A DNA stretch of 64,000 nt from Pseudomonas sp. CFBP 13711 (GCF_014842265.1 NZ_JACYVI010000002.1:310001-374000); one strand, 5' to 3'; positions 35,902 to 44,747 are shown, numbered from the stretch's first letter. The notes: generated by a model from the sequence alone, not told the origin. Numbers and translations: made by a program.

Positions 35902-36953
35902 GAGAGCAACGTCTGCAGGGTGTTGGGCGCCAGCAACCGGGCGCTGCGCAACGCGCGAAGGTCAGCCGAGCCGGTGCAGAAACAGGCGATACGCAGCTGG
36001 CGGATGACAATGTCGAAGTGTTCGATGACTGCAGCCGTCGACAGGGTCGCGTTGCGCAGCACGCCCGCTGCCTGACCGACGACATCGGCGCCCAGGCGAA
36101 TGGCCTTGGCCACGTCGATGCCATTGTGAACGCCGCCGGATGCGATCAGCGGCGTGTCCGGCAGTGCCTGGCGGACCATGGCCAGGCTGACGGCGGTCGG
36201 AATGCCCCATTGCGCAAACGCCATGGCAACTTCGCGATCGGCCGGGTTCTCGGCGCGCTCGGCCTCGACCGCCGCCCAACTGGTGCCGCCGAGCCCGGCG
36301 ATGTCCAGCACGTGCACCCCGGCTTGCACCAGCGCCTGCGCCACATCGACAGACAGGCCCGCGCCCACTTCCTTGACCACCACCGGCACACCGACATCGA
36401 GCACCACGCCGTGGATCGCTTCGAGAATGCCCTGCCAGCGCCGGTCGCCGCCGGCCTGAACCGCTTCCTGCAACGGATTCAGATGAATGATCAACGCATT
36501 GGCCTGAAGCATGTCGACCGCACGGCGGGCCATGTCCAGGCCGTCAGGCTCGATCAACTGCGCGGCGCCGATGTTGCCCAGCAGCGCGATGTCCGGCGCC
36601 AGACGCCGCAGTTCGCGGGTCAGGCCCTGATCACCGCCGCTTTGCAAGGCCACCCGCTGCGACCCGACGCCCATGGCGATGCCCAGCTCCTGGGCGGCTT
36701 CGGCCAGATGACGGTTGATCGCGGTGGCCCGGTCGGCCCCGCCGGTCATGGAACTGATGAGCAGCGGCGCGCGCAAGGCGATGCCCAGCAGTGAGCTGCT
36801 GACGTCAACGTCGTCCAGATTCAACTCCGGCAGCGCACAGTGTTCGAAACGGATGTCGTCCAGTCCGGAGAAGGAGGAACGCACGCTGGCGCGTCTGTCC
36901 AGCACGATATCAAGGTGATCGTCTTTGCGACGACCCATATCGCTGTGAGTCAT
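35898..36953 (-). CDS. idi: Type 2 isopentenyl-diphosphate isomerase
   Basis: This FMN- and NADPH-dependent enzyme (also called fni) interconverts isopentenyl and dimethylallyl diphosphate and so feeds GGPP synthesis. The 351-residue protein shows [11 protein letters not shown] at the start, [42 protein letters not shown], and the FMN-phosphate region [20 protein letters not shown]. It is unrelated to the type 1 isomerase of E. coli. The ATG at 36953 follows GGGAG. It is the first gene of the leftward crt operon and diverges from crtE. Confidence 0.94.
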   Translation of the reverse strand: MTHSDMGRRKDDHLDIVLDRRASVRSSFSGLDDIRFEHCALPELNLDDVDVSSSLLGIALRAPLLISSMTGGADRATAINRHLAEAAQELGIAMGVGSQRVALQSGGDQGLTRELRRLAPDIALLGNIGAAQLIEPDGLDMARRAVDMLQANALIIHLNPLQEAVQAGGDRRWQGILEAIHGVVLDVGVPVVVKEVGAGLSVDVAQALVQAGVHVLDIAGLGGTSWAAVEAERAENPADREVAMAFAQWGIPTAVSLAMVRQALPDTPLIASGGVHNGIDVAKAIRLGADVVGQAAGVLRNATLSTAAVIEHFDIVIRQLRIACFCTGSADLRALRSARLLAPNTLQTLLS

Positions 36954-36987
36954 ACTCGCTCCCTGCAGCTGAATTATTGAACGGGCT

Positions 36988-37049
36988 ATACGGTATTCTG
37001 CATACGGAATCTTGTACAAAGCCGATTTTCCTGTACAACTTTGCCGTAT
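36988..37049. promoter_or_regulatory. Repeated TGTACA and ATACGG boxes between idi and crtE
   Basis: TGTACA occurs at 37013-37018 and 37032-37037 (19 bases apart), each inside a TTGTACAA- or CTGTACAA-like word that reads almost the same on both strands. ATACGG occurs at 36988-36993 and 37002-37007, and inverted (CCGTAT) at 37044-37049. The boxes sit in the 198-base divergent promoter region and could control both crt transcripts. MerR-type light regulators (CarH/LitR) bind T-n-TACA-like repeats, so such a regulator is a candidate, but none is encoded here. Confidence 0.45.
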
Positions 37050-37151
37050 CTTGAGGCATTAAGAAACAGCAGTCGTTCCGTGATGACCGGTCTCGCACGC
37101 CGAACCGCTCCGCGACGAACAGTTTTACCGCTAAAGCATAGGGAAAGACCG

Positions 37152-38081
37152 ATGGCAGGTAACCTCGACACAACAATCAAATCGGGCTTTGCCGGGCGAC
37201 TGGGAGACGTCCGGGCGGCCATCGAAACGCGGCTCTCCGAGCTGCTGCCCGAATCCGGCAACGAGCGCGACCTGGTGGCGCTGGCCATGCGCGAATCGAC
37301 TTTGGCACCGGGCAAGCGCATGCGCCCGGTGCTGTTGGTACTCGCTGCCGAAGGACTGGTTGAGGACGGCCGCGAGAACAGCCGCACGATCAGGCGACAG
37401 GCCGTGGACCTGGGCTGCGCCGTCGAGATGATCCACGCCGCATCGCTGGTGCTCGACGACATGCCGTGCATGGACAACGCGTCGCTGCGGCGCGGTCAGC
37501 CCACGGTTCACCTGAAGTTCGGTGAGGACGTGGCGATTCTGACCGCCATCGCCCTGCTCAGCCGTGCGTTCGGTGTCGTCGCCACCATCAGTGATCTGGG
37601 CGCCACCACCCGCACCGAGCTGGTCGAAGTGCTGGCCAATACGGTCGGCATGCAAGGCCTGGTGCGCGGGCAGTTTCAGGACCTGCGCGACGGCCAGCAC
37701 AGCCGCGACGCGGACGAGATCGCCCTGACCAACAACCTGAAAACCGGCGTGCTGTTCGGCGCGATCATGGACATGGCCTGGCTGATCAGCGGCGCCCGGG
37801 AAGACCAGCGGCCGCTGCTGCAGAATTTCGCCATGGAGCTGGGCCAGGCCTTCCAGATGTACGACGACCTGCGCGACCGCTGCGCCGACAGCGACAAGGA
37901 TCAAGGCAAGGACGACGGCAAATCCACGTTCGTTTCGCTGTACGGCGAGGACAAGGTCAGGCGCCAACTGGTGCTGCACCTGTCCAGCGCCGAGCAGGCC
38001 TTGCGTGAGGTCTACGGCGACGCCTCGACCATCGCCGGCTACCTGCGGCTGATCTTCGAGAAAGCCGCGGTCAACGGCTAG
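37152..38081 (+). CDS. crtE: Geranylgeranyl diphosphate synthase CrtE
   Basis: CrtE condenses isopentenyl units to the C20 precursor GGPP in the cytoplasm. The 309-residue protein has LAPGKRMRPVLLVLAAEGL, the first Asp-rich motif LVLDDMPCMDNASLRRG near residue 97, LKTGVLFGAIM, and the second motif FQMYDDLRDR near 235. I chose the ATG at 37152 (MAGNLDTT) after AGGGAAAG; an open frame reaches back to 37041 but has no family similarity. Unlike the usual Pantoea order, crtE is divergent from idi-crtX-Y-I-B. Its stop overlaps the convergent next gene by 11 bases. Confidence 0.93.
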   Translation: MAGNLDTTIKSGFAGRLGDVRAAIETRLSELLPESGNERDLVALAMRESTLAPGKRMRPVLLVLAAEGLVEDGRENSRTIRRQAVDLGCAVEMIHAASLVLDDMPCMDNASLRRGQPTVHLKFGEDVAILTAIALLSRAFGVVATISDLGATTRTELVEVLANTVGMQGLVRGQFQDLRDGQHSRDADEIALTNNLKTGVLFGAIMDMAWLISGAREDQRPLLQNFAMELGQAFQMYDDLRDRCADSDKDQGKDDGKSTFVSLYGEDKVRRQLVLHLSSAEQALREVYGDASTIAGYLRLIFEKAAVNG

Positions 38082-38547
38082 CCGATTGCGAACCCAGTTT
38101 TGCGATGGCTTGCTTGAGTTGTTCGCCGTCGGAGAATCGTTCCTGGCGGATGACCGCGCCGTTTTTCAGCGTCAGCCACTGCACGGTGTCGCGGTCGCCG
38201 TCGTACGCCGAGGCGACACGGGCGTCGCGGTCCAGCAGGATTCGGTACTTGGCCGAGCGCATCGCCGGGACCGCCACCATCTTCACCAGCGAGGGCATCT
38301 TCTCGATGTCCGCCACGTACACCACGTGGCGCTGCTCCAGGTAACCTTCGGGACCCTCTTCAAGGGCGGCGTTGACCATTTTCGCCGCCGACATGCTGCG
38401 GGCGATCAACAGCACCTGGGCCTGGTCGTCCAGCGTGTAGGCCTTGTCGAACTGGTCGAGCAGCGTCCATTTGACGATCGGCTGGGGCGCGTCCTGTGCG
38501 AAGGCATTGAGACTGAGAAACAGAGCGAGGGCCGCAAATTGCCGCAT
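38071..38547 (-). CDS. Periplasmic protein, possible thioredoxin-like fold
   Basis: The 158-residue precursor has a signal peptide (MRQFAALALFLSLNAFAQDA). The mature part reads VKWTLLDQFDKAYTLDDQAQ, then VLLIARSMSAAKMVNAALEE, VVYVADIEKMPSLVKM and YRILLDRDARVASAYDGDRD. This strand-helix order resembles redoxin or AhpC-like folds, but no active-site Cys pair is present, so it would not be a classic oxidoreductase. The role is unknown. It is convergent with crtE (11-base overlap) and its promoter lies in the 238-base spacer shared with the RsbQ gene. Confidence 0.75.
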   Translation of the reverse strand: MRQFAALALFLSLNAFAQDAPQPIVKWTLLDQFDKAYTLDDQAQVLLIARSMSAAKMVNAALEEGPEGYLEQRHVVYVADIEKMPSLVKMVAVPAMRSAKYRILLDRDARVASAYDGDRDTVQWLTLKNGAVIRQERFSDGEQLKQAIAKLGSQSASR

Positions 38548-38785
38548 GGTGTAAATCCCTTCAGCAGGAAAGATTGAACAAGAATAAGCGTCGAGGATAA
38601 GGACTGGCCTGCCCGCGCGTATTACCCTTTTTGGCGCCAATAATGGCTCAACAAATGAAGCGTGCGCCAATTTACCAGCAAGCGGTACGGCCGGTTCGCC
38701 TGTTATGGGTTTTGCAGGTGATTTATCCCGGATAACCCTATAGGCTCGGCACCACTCGCGCCCACCGCCATTTTCCGAACACTCA

Positions 38786-39601
38786 ATGAACCTTCAGCAG
38801 CGCAACAACGTTCACGTCATGGGTGACGGCCGGGCGACCCTGATTTTTTCCCACGGATTTGGTTGCGATCAGGCCATGTGGCGCTTGATCAGCCCCCATT
38901 ACGCCGACCGCTTCAACGTCGTACTTTACGATCTGGTGGGCGCTGGCAATTCGGCCATCGAGGCCTACGACCCCGACAAATACGCCACGCTGAACGGCTA
39001 CGCCCACGACCTCGCCGAACTCGTCCGCGAATTCGGCACGGGCCCGGTGATCATCGTCGGCCACTCGGTCAGCGCGATGATCGGCGTACTGGCGGACCGA
39101 CAGGCACCAGGGCTGATCGCCGCCCACGTGATGATCGGCCCCTCCCCGTGCTACGTGGACTCCGGCGATTACGTCGGCGGATTCTCCGAAGAGGACGTGC
39201 ATTCGCTCCTCGATACCCTCGACAGCAACTACCTTGGCTGGTCGAGCACCATGGCCCCGGTGATCATGGGCGCGCCGGGTCAACCGGCGCTGGGCGAAGA
39301 GCTGACCAACAGTTTCTGCCGCACCGACCCGGAGATCGCCAAGCAGTTTGCCCGCGTCACGTTTCTCTCGGACAACCGCAAGGACGTCGCCGGCCTGACC
39401 ACGCCGACGCTGATCCTGCAATCGACCGACGACCTCATCGCCCCGGTTGCCGTCGGTGAATACCTGCACGCCGCGTTGCCCAACAGCACCCTGAAGCTGG
39501 TCGATAATGTCGGCCACTGCCCTCACTTGAGTGCGCCCGCCGCCTGTTCCGATGCGATCGATGCGTTCCTTGGGCGGTGGATCAGCCTCAATGCCGAGTG
39601 A
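38786..39601 (+). CDS. RsbQ-like alpha/beta hydrolase
   Basis: The 271-residue protein begins NLQQRNNVHVMGDGRATLIF and FSHGFGCDQAMWRLISPHYA, which is the RsbQ pattern. The catalytic triad is visible: Ser in IIVGHSVSAMIG near residue 96, Asp in LQSTDDLIAP near 217, and His in NVGHCPHLSAP near 246. RsbQ in Bacillus is needed for its partner, the PAS phosphatase RsbP, to sense energy stress; plant strigolactone and karrikin receptors belong to the same family. Here the partner is a PAS histidine kinase whose start overlaps this stop by 11 bases. A small hydrophobic ligand passed to the PAS domain is the likely theme. Confidence 0.88.
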   Translation: MNLQQRNNVHVMGDGRATLIFSHGFGCDQAMWRLISPHYADRFNVVLYDLVGAGNSAIEAYDPDKYATLNGYAHDLAELVREFGTGPVIIVGHSVSAMIGVLADRQAPGLIAAHVMIGPSPCYVDSGDYVGGFSEEDVHSLLDTLDSNYLGWSSTMAPVIMGAPGQPALGEELTNSFCRTDPEIAKQFARVTFLSDNRKDVAGLTTPTLILQSTDDLIAPVAVGEYLHAALPNSTLKLVDNVGHCPHLSAPAACSDAIDAFLGRWISLNAE

Positions 39602-40787
39602 TTTCGCGGCAGCACCGGACGTCGTCGAACTGTTCGAGGGCGCGCCGTGCGGTCTGGTGGTCACCGACGAAGACGGGCGGATCCTGCGCGCCAACCGCAC
39701 GTTCTGCGACTGGCTGGGCTACACCGGCAACGAGCTGAGTGGCAGGTTGTTCCAGAACCTGCTCACGGTCGGCGGGCGCATCTTCCACCAGACCCACTGG
39801 GCGCCGTTGATGCGCTTGCAGGGCTCGGTGGCGGAGGTCAAGTTGAGCATCGTTCATCGCGACCGTCGCCAGATCATCATGCTGCTCAACGGCGTGCGCC
39901 GGGCGCATGAAGGCAAGGTCTACAACGAGCTGGCATTTTTCGGCACCGCTGACCGAGACAAATACGAGCGCGAGCTGCTCAAGGCACGCAAGGCGGCGGA
40001 AGAGCTGCTGCAGGAAAAAACCGCCGCCGAGGCCGCGTTGCGCCAGGCCCAGGCGGAAATCAACGAGGCTTACGAAACCGCTCAGCGACGCGCCACGTTT
40101 GCCGAACAGATGGTGGCGATCGTCAGCCACGACCTGAAGAACCCCCTCACCGCGATCAAGATGGCCACCGACCTGCTCGCTCGCGGTGAACGCACGGCCC
40201 AGGAAACCCGGTTGTTCAAGCACGTCGGCGATTCGGTGCAGCGCGCCACCCGGATGATCGCCGACCTGCTCGACCTGACGGTGATCCGGGTCGGGCGCGG
40301 CATCAGCGTCAACCCCACGGAAGTCGATCTGCACACCTTCATCGGCCATTGCGTTGATGAACTGCGTGTTGCTTTCCCCCGCGCGGAGCTGGCGCACTGC
40401 TCGGAGGGCACGGGGCTCGTGGCGCTGGATAACGATCGTCTGATTCAGGTGATCGGCAACCTCACGGCGAACACCGTGGCGTATGGGGACATTGCCAGAC
40501 CGGTGACGATTACTTCCGCGCTGGAGGCCGGGACGGTGGTGATTGCCGTGCATAACTTCGGCCCGGTCATTCCCGAAGCGCAGCGCACCCGTCTGTTCGA
40601 GCCGCTGACCCGCGGCGTGGATGTTGACGCCGAACTGCGCAGCGTGGGGTTGGGGTTGTTTATCGTCCGCGAAATCGCCCGGGCCCATGGTGGTGATGTG
40701 TCCGTGGTCTCCGACGCGGTGGAAGGCACGACCTTCACGGTGAGGCTTCCGCGGTGTGCCGGTGAAGCGGTGGCGTCCGGGGATTGA
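39591..40787 (+). CDS. PAS-domain sensor histidine kinase
   Basis: The 398-residue cytoplasmic kinase has an N-terminal PAS domain (about 12-125: CGLVVTDEDGRILRANRTF), a coiled-coil linker (about 130-170), a dimerisation domain with the phospho-acceptor His in IVSHDLKNPLTAIKMAT near residue 178, and an ATPase domain. The ATPase region has VIGNLTANTVAYGD, VHNFGPVIPEAQR and SVGLGLFIVREIARAHGG. There is no membrane segment and no response regulator next to it, so it is an orphan kinase here. I chose the ATG at 39591; the frame is open earlier inside the RsbQ gene. Coupling to RsbQ implies that the PAS domain senses that protein or its product. Confidence 0.88.
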   Translation: MPSDFAAAPDVVELFEGAPCGLVVTDEDGRILRANRTFCDWLGYTGNELSGRLFQNLLTVGGRIFHQTHWAPLMRLQGSVAEVKLSIVHRDRRQIIMLLNGVRRAHEGKVYNELAFFGTADRDKYERELLKARKAAEELLQEKTAAEAALRQAQAEINEAYETAQRRATFAEQMVAIVSHDLKNPLTAIKMATDLLARGERTAQETRLFKHVGDSVQRATRMIADLLDLTVIRVGRGISVNPTEVDLHTFIGHCVDELRVAFPRAELAHCSEGTGLVALDNDRLIQVIGNLTANTVAYGDIARPVTITSALEAGTVVIAVHNFGPVIPEAQRTRLFEPLTRGVDVDAELRSVGLGLFIVREIARAHGGDVSVVSDAVEGTTFTVRLPRCAGEAVASGD

Positions 40788-40797
40788 GCATTCAGCT

Positions 40798-40890
40798 GTA
40801 GGACTGGCTTTAGCCGGGAAGGCGTCGGCAGTCACACTGCAGAATTGACGGTGCTCACGCTGGCGTCTTCCCAGCTGAAGCCGGTCCTAC
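40798..40890. repeat. REPIN overlapping the ridA 3' end
   Basis: A forward REP (GTAGGACTGGCTTTAGCCGG, from 40798) faces an inverted REP (ending GCCGGTCCTAC at 40890). The right half lies within the coding sequence of the RidA-like gene and supplies its last codons and stop. Confidence 0.88.
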
Positions 40891-41349
40891 CAGCGCGCGC
40901 ATCTGACGAACTATCGTTCCCCCGTTAGGCATGCGCGCCGCCACCGCTTCGATCTCGATCAGCATCCCGTCCAATGCCAGGCGGGGTACCGGGATCAGTG
41001 TGCACACCGGCTTCATATGACCGGCCCATGCCAGATCCGCCTCCTCGACCCACATGCGCAACCGTTCCTCCGTGTGATCAACGATCAGCAGCGTCAGTTT
41101 GAAGAGGTGCTGAAGGTCGGCCCCGCGGGATTGCAGGGCGGTGCGGACGTTGGATATGGCTTGGGCTGCCTGTTCGGCGAAGACCGGGGACAGCTGACCT
41201 TGGGCATCCTCACCGCCCTGCCCGGCGATGAACAGCCACTCCGCCATGGGGCTCACGGCGGCGAGATGGGAATACGCATTGGGGGCCGGATCATACAAGC
41301 CTGGCGGGTTGGACAACGCGAAGGGTGAAGCAAGGTGGGTTTGCGGCAT
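40855..41349 (-). CDS. RidA/YjgF family protein
   Basis: RidA proteins hydrolyse reactive enamine/imine intermediates released by pyridoxal-phosphate enzymes; many paralogues have other or unknown roles. The 164-residue protein has LFIAGQGGEDAQGQLSP near residue 40, ISNVRTALQSRGADLQHLF near 65, and PVCTLIPVPRLALDGMLIEI near 115. The last reads as a divergent version of the RidA core, and the usual Arg is in the PVPRLA segment. The last 11 residues (VGPASAGKTPA) are encoded by the inverted REP of the REPIN at 40798-40890 and are not part of the family fold. Confidence 0.85.
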   Translation of the reverse strand: MPQTHLASPFALSNPPGLYDPAPNAYSHLAAVSPMAEWLFIAGQGGEDAQGQLSPVFAEQAAQAISNVRTALQSRGADLQHLFKLTLLIVDHTEERLRMWVEEADLAWAGHMKPVCTLIPVPRLALDGMLIEIEAVAARMPNGGTIVRQMRALVGPASAGKTPA

Positions 41350-41445
41350 GGGAATGATCCTGAACGTCGGAGCGCCCAGTCTCGAACCTCCACCTAAGTC
41401 GAGGTCAAGGGGGCGCTCCCATTCGAATCGATTTTCCGGGGCGAA

Positions 41446-42630
41446 TCAATTCTCCAGCGCATACCGCCGGCAATGCTCCAGATAGCCCTGTTCGTGGCTG
41501 CCCACCAGATGCACGACGTTGCTCCACAGCCACGACGGCGCATCCAGGGTCTGCGAGCGGTTGAGCTGCAGTTCGCGCATCCACGACGAGCGCGTGGCGA
41601 GGTCCATCTGCCGGGCGTGGGCCAGGCCGACGACGCGGGCCAGGTAGCCGGCGGCCTTCATGGCTTCGCGCTCGCTCAACTGATCGAGCTCAAGCTTCAT
41701 GTCTTGGGGCAACAGCTCGCGGACGAAGAAACCGTGATCGAGCATGCGCGTAGCGATCATGCGATTACCCAGCCCTGGCGACAGATGCCGAGCGCCTTCC
41801 ACCACGCGCTTGCCGTTGTCCCGAGGCATGCCCGCGCGAGGGGTGCGCGGCGCGGCGGCAGCGACAGCCTCCTTGACGTCGAGCAGGCAATATTCCTGAT
41901 CTTCGTCATCGCCCACGCTCAACAGGACTGCATAACGCAGCAGGCCCAGCGAACTGCAACCCTTCACCCAGTAGGCACAATCGAGCATCTCGACGCGATC
42001 ATCCTTGGATCGGCCCTTCAGCGAAGTGACCAGCGCATGAATCTCCGGCGTCGCGCACAGGTCTTTCAGGCCGTGACGTTCATCGCGGGACAACGACCAG
42101 AAATGCTTGCCCAGCGGAATGGTCGGCCGGGTGTCTTCGATACGCTCCTGAGCAAGGTGCTTCCAGGTCCGCTGAACCGCGCTGCGCATCCCCGCCTTCA
42201 CCTGCGCCGGGCGTGCGGGCTCCTCGTCGGCACCATCTTCGAACGCCAGCTCGTAACCCTGCATCATCTCTTCGAGCATTCTGGCGGTGGCGACGCCAGG
42301 CAGATCGGAACCCCGGGCCGCAGTGGCCAGGGACAGCGCCAGGCGCACAAGGTCGTGGGCCGGATTGCCGATCACCGTCTGATCCAGATCGCGGATGTGA
42401 ATGTCGATGCGCCCTTTGGAATCCCCGGTCGGCCCGAGATTACCGGCGTGACAGTCGCCGCAGATCCACACCGGCGGACCACTGGGCAGACGTCGGCCTG
42501 ACTGGCTGTGCAGCCATTCGTAAAACTGCACCGTGCTGCCGCGCACATAGGCGTGGGCGGAACGGGCCATTTTCAGATTGCGTAATTCGTTGAGTGGCTT
42601 GAGGCGTGCGGACGGTCGAGGGGTCTTCAT
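41446..42630 (-). CDS. DUF2252 family protein
   Basis: The 394-residue protein contains VWICGDCHAGNLGPTG near residue 55 and IHIRDLDQTVIGNPAHDLVR near 78. These recall the catalytic loop and metal site of aminoglycoside-phosphotransferase-like kinases (HGDLHxxN, then D). DUF2252 proteins are therefore thought to have a kinase-like fold, but no substrate is known. Further blocks are YWVKGCSSLGLLRYAVLLSV and AGYLARVVGLAHARQMD. The ATG at 42630 gives MKTPRPSARLK. It stands alone, with no partner gene that would hint at a function. Confidence 0.85.
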   Translation of the reverse strand: MKTPRPSARLKPLNELRNLKMARSAHAYVRGSTVQFYEWLHSQSGRRLPSGPPVWICGDCHAGNLGPTGDSKGRIDIHIRDLDQTVIGNPAHDLVRLALSLATAARGSDLPGVATARMLEEMMQGYELAFEDGADEEPARPAQVKAGMRSAVQRTWKHLAQERIEDTRPTIPLGKHFWSLSRDERHGLKDLCATPEIHALVTSLKGRSKDDRVEMLDCAYWVKGCSSLGLLRYAVLLSVGDDEDQEYCLLDVKEAVAAAAPRTPRAGMPRDNGKRVVEGARHLSPGLGNRMIATRMLDHGFFVRELLPQDMKLELDQLSEREAMKAAGYLARVVGLAHARQMDLATRSSWMRELQLNRSQTLDAPSWLWSNVVHLVGSHEQGYLEHCRRYALEN

Positions 42631-42767
42631 GAACAATTCTTTGCAGGGAGATGTAGCGTTGACTCGCGGCGAAGAGAAATGTTGCGGAATGTTTCATCAA
42701 ACTGCGATGAGAGGCGCGATCACAGAAACACATTACAGACGTGTAGCCGCGGTCAGCAGTTGACCTC

Positions 42768-43685
42768 TCAAAACACAAACCCATGCCCCAACTCCTTCTC
42801 CATCCACTCCAGAAATCGCCGCACCCTGGGAAAGCCGGAGTGCGCTTTCGGGAACACCAGATGATGCGCTGCGACCGGCGCTGACAGCGCTTCAGGCGCC
42901 ACCTCGACCAACGCCCCGCTCGCCAGGTATTTCTGCGCCAGCAGCGTGCTTTCCAGCGCGAAACCCAAACCGTGGCTGGCGGCCTCGAGCGTCATGTAAG
43001 AGCGATCGAAGCTCAGCGCATAGGGTTTTTCCGGACGCGCCAGACCATGCTGGGCGAACCAGGCCGGCCAGCGCAGCAGCGTCGCTTCCGAGAGAATCAA
43101 ATCGCGGTCCAGCAGATCGGAGGCCTGAGCGACCGGACGCGTTTCAATGAGCTTGGGTGAAGCCAGTACGGCGAAGGTTTCGTTGCGCACCGTGCGCACT
43201 TCGAAGCTCGGCCAGTTGGGCTCGCCGTGGCGAATGTCGACGTCGATCTTGTCGCGACTGAAATGCAGCGACTCGTAGGAACACGACAGATTGATCTGAA
43301 TGTCGGGGTGGCTCAGGCGAAAGGCTTCCAGTCGCGGCATCAACCAAAGCAGCCCGAAGCTGGGTGAGGAATGCAGCCGTAGGCAGTCGAGGCTGACGTC
43401 GCTGCCCGCCCGCTCTGTGGCGATGGCCAGGCTGTGCAACAACCCGGAAATATCCTTCAGGTATTGCTCGCCCACCGGGGTCAGGGTGACGCCGCGCGCC
43501 GCGCGCACGAACAGCTGACGGCCAATCATCGCTTCCAGCCTGGCGAGTTGATGGCTGACCGCCGAGGGCGTCAGGTCCAGCACTTCCGCCGCCCGTGCAA
43601 CGTTGCCAAAGCGCGCGGTCTGCTCAAAGGCCTGAATGGCTTTCAGCGGTGGCACGCTGGGCGGGGCTTCGTCGATACGCTTCAT
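42768..43685 (-). CDS. LysR-type transcriptional regulator (GcvA-like)
   Basis: The 305-residue protein has the N-terminal winged helix (PLKAIQAFEQTARFGNVARA, then AVSHQLARLEAMIGRQLFVR) and a C-terminal periplasmic-binding-like effector domain starting near residue 95. The segment SSPSFGLLWLMPRLEAF is typical of the GcvA subgroup. It is divergent from the SDR-MFS-transketolase genes, which it most likely controls through the palindromes at 43760-43800. LysR proteins usually activate in response to a pathway metabolite, so its effector should be the substrate or an intermediate of that locus. Confidence 0.9.
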   Translation of the reverse strand: MKRIDEAPPSVPPLKAIQAFEQTARFGNVARAAEVLDLTPSAVSHQLARLEAMIGRQLFVRAARGVTLTPVGEQYLKDISGLLHSLAIATERAGSDVSLDCLRLHSSPSFGLLWLMPRLEAFRLSHPDIQINLSCSYESLHFSRDKIDVDIRHGEPNWPSFEVRTVRNETFAVLASPKLIETRPVAQASDLLDRDLILSEATLLRWPAWFAQHGLARPEKPYALSFDRSYMTLEAASHGLGFALESTLLAQKYLASGALVEVAPEALSAPVAAHHLVFPKAHSGFPRVRRFLEWMEKELGHGFVF

Positions 43686-43759
43686 GGGGACATGGCTCCA
43701 CGTTTGTTGTTGTTATCTCCAGACCCGCCATTCAATCACCCGGCACAGGCCGTGACGAG

Positions 43760-43800
43760 TGCTGAATTTTTTTCAGCATCCAATGACTTTTGCGTCATTG
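43760..43800. promoter_or_regulatory. Two perfect palindromes between lysR and SDR gene
   Basis: TGCTGAA-N5-TTCAGCA (43760-43778, centre all T) and CAATGAC-N6-GTCATTG (43781-43800) lie back to back in the 224-base divergent spacer. The first contains several T-N11-A matches, the LysR box pattern. They are probably the recognition and activation sites of the adjacent LysR regulator, though this is inferred from position and symmetry. Confidence 0.6.
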
Positions 43801-43909
43801 CTCACCCCTGGCACGGAGCACAAGCTGACCTGGCCAGAGAAGTCGGACAGCGAAAAAGTTCGCTTCCCGCTGATCCAGCCCATAACAATAATCACACGAG
43901 ATCACGCCC

Positions 43910-44659
43910 ATGCTCCTTCAAGGCAAAATCGCAATCATCACCGGCGCTGCCTCTGCTCGCGGTATTGGCCGGGCCACCGCTGCCACCTTCGCCCAACACG
44001 GCGCCCGCGTGGTCATCCTCGACCTCGACGAATCCGCCGCCCGCGACGCCGCCGCTTCACTGGGCGAAGGTCATCTGGGCCTTGCCGCCAATGTCGCCGA
44101 CGAAGCGCAGGTGAAACAGGCCGTCGCGCGGGTCATCGAGCACTTTGGCCGCATCGACGTACTGATCAACAACGCCGGCATCACCCAGCCCCTCAAGACC
44201 CTCGATATTCGCCCCGGCGACTACGACAAAGTGCTCGACGTCAGCCTGCGCGGTACCTTGCTGATGTCCCAGGCGGTGATTCCGCTGATGCGCGAGCAAA
44301 AATCCGGCAGCATCGTCTGCATGTCGTCGGTCTCGGCACAACGTGGCGGCGGCATTTTCGGCGGGCCTCACTACAGCGCAGCAAAGGCCGGCGTACTGGG
44401 CCTGGCCAAAGCCATGGCTCGGGAACTGGGCCCGGACAACGTGCGCGTGAACTCCATTGCGCCGGGCCTGATCCACACCGACATCACCGGCGGCCTGATG
44501 CAGGACGAGCGCCGCCACGCCATCATCGACGGCATCCCGCTGGGCCGACTGGGCGCGGCGCAGGATGTCGCCAACGCCGCGCTGTTTCTGGCAAGCGACC
44601 TGTCGTCCTACCTGACCGGCATCACCCTGGACGTGAACGGCGGCATGCTCATTCATTGA
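43910..44659 (+). CDS. Short-chain dehydrogenase/reductase (SDR)
   Basis: The 249-residue classical SDR has the cofactor loop IITGAASARGIGRATAATFA, VVILDLDESAARDAA (the Asp favours NAD), INNAGI near residue 88, the catalytic Ser in IVCMSSVSAQRGG near 140, and YSAAKAGVLGLAKAMAREL with Tyr and Lys near 157. The end LTGITLDVNGGMLIH is normal. Such enzymes oxidise secondary alcohols of sugars or polyols, among others. As the first gene of the transporter/transketolase operon it probably converts the imported substrate to a ketone. Confidence 0.9.
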   Translation: MLLQGKIAIITGAASARGIGRATAATFAQHGARVVILDLDESAARDAAASLGEGHLGLAANVADEAQVKQAVARVIEHFGRIDVLINNAGITQPLKTLDIRPGDYDKVLDVSLRGTLLMSQAVIPLMREQKSGSIVCMSSVSAQRGGGIFGGPHYSAAKAGVLGLAKAMARELGPDNVRVNSIAPGLIHTDITGGLMQDERRHAIIDGIPLGRLGAAQDVANAALFLASDLSSYLTGITLDVNGGMLIH

Positions 44660-44747
44660 TGTTTTCTGCGCCGGCCGAGGTCGTCGGCGCTGTTCTGAAT
44701 CGACGTTTCAGCCGCAGCTGACCATAAAAACAAGAGATCAGACCATC

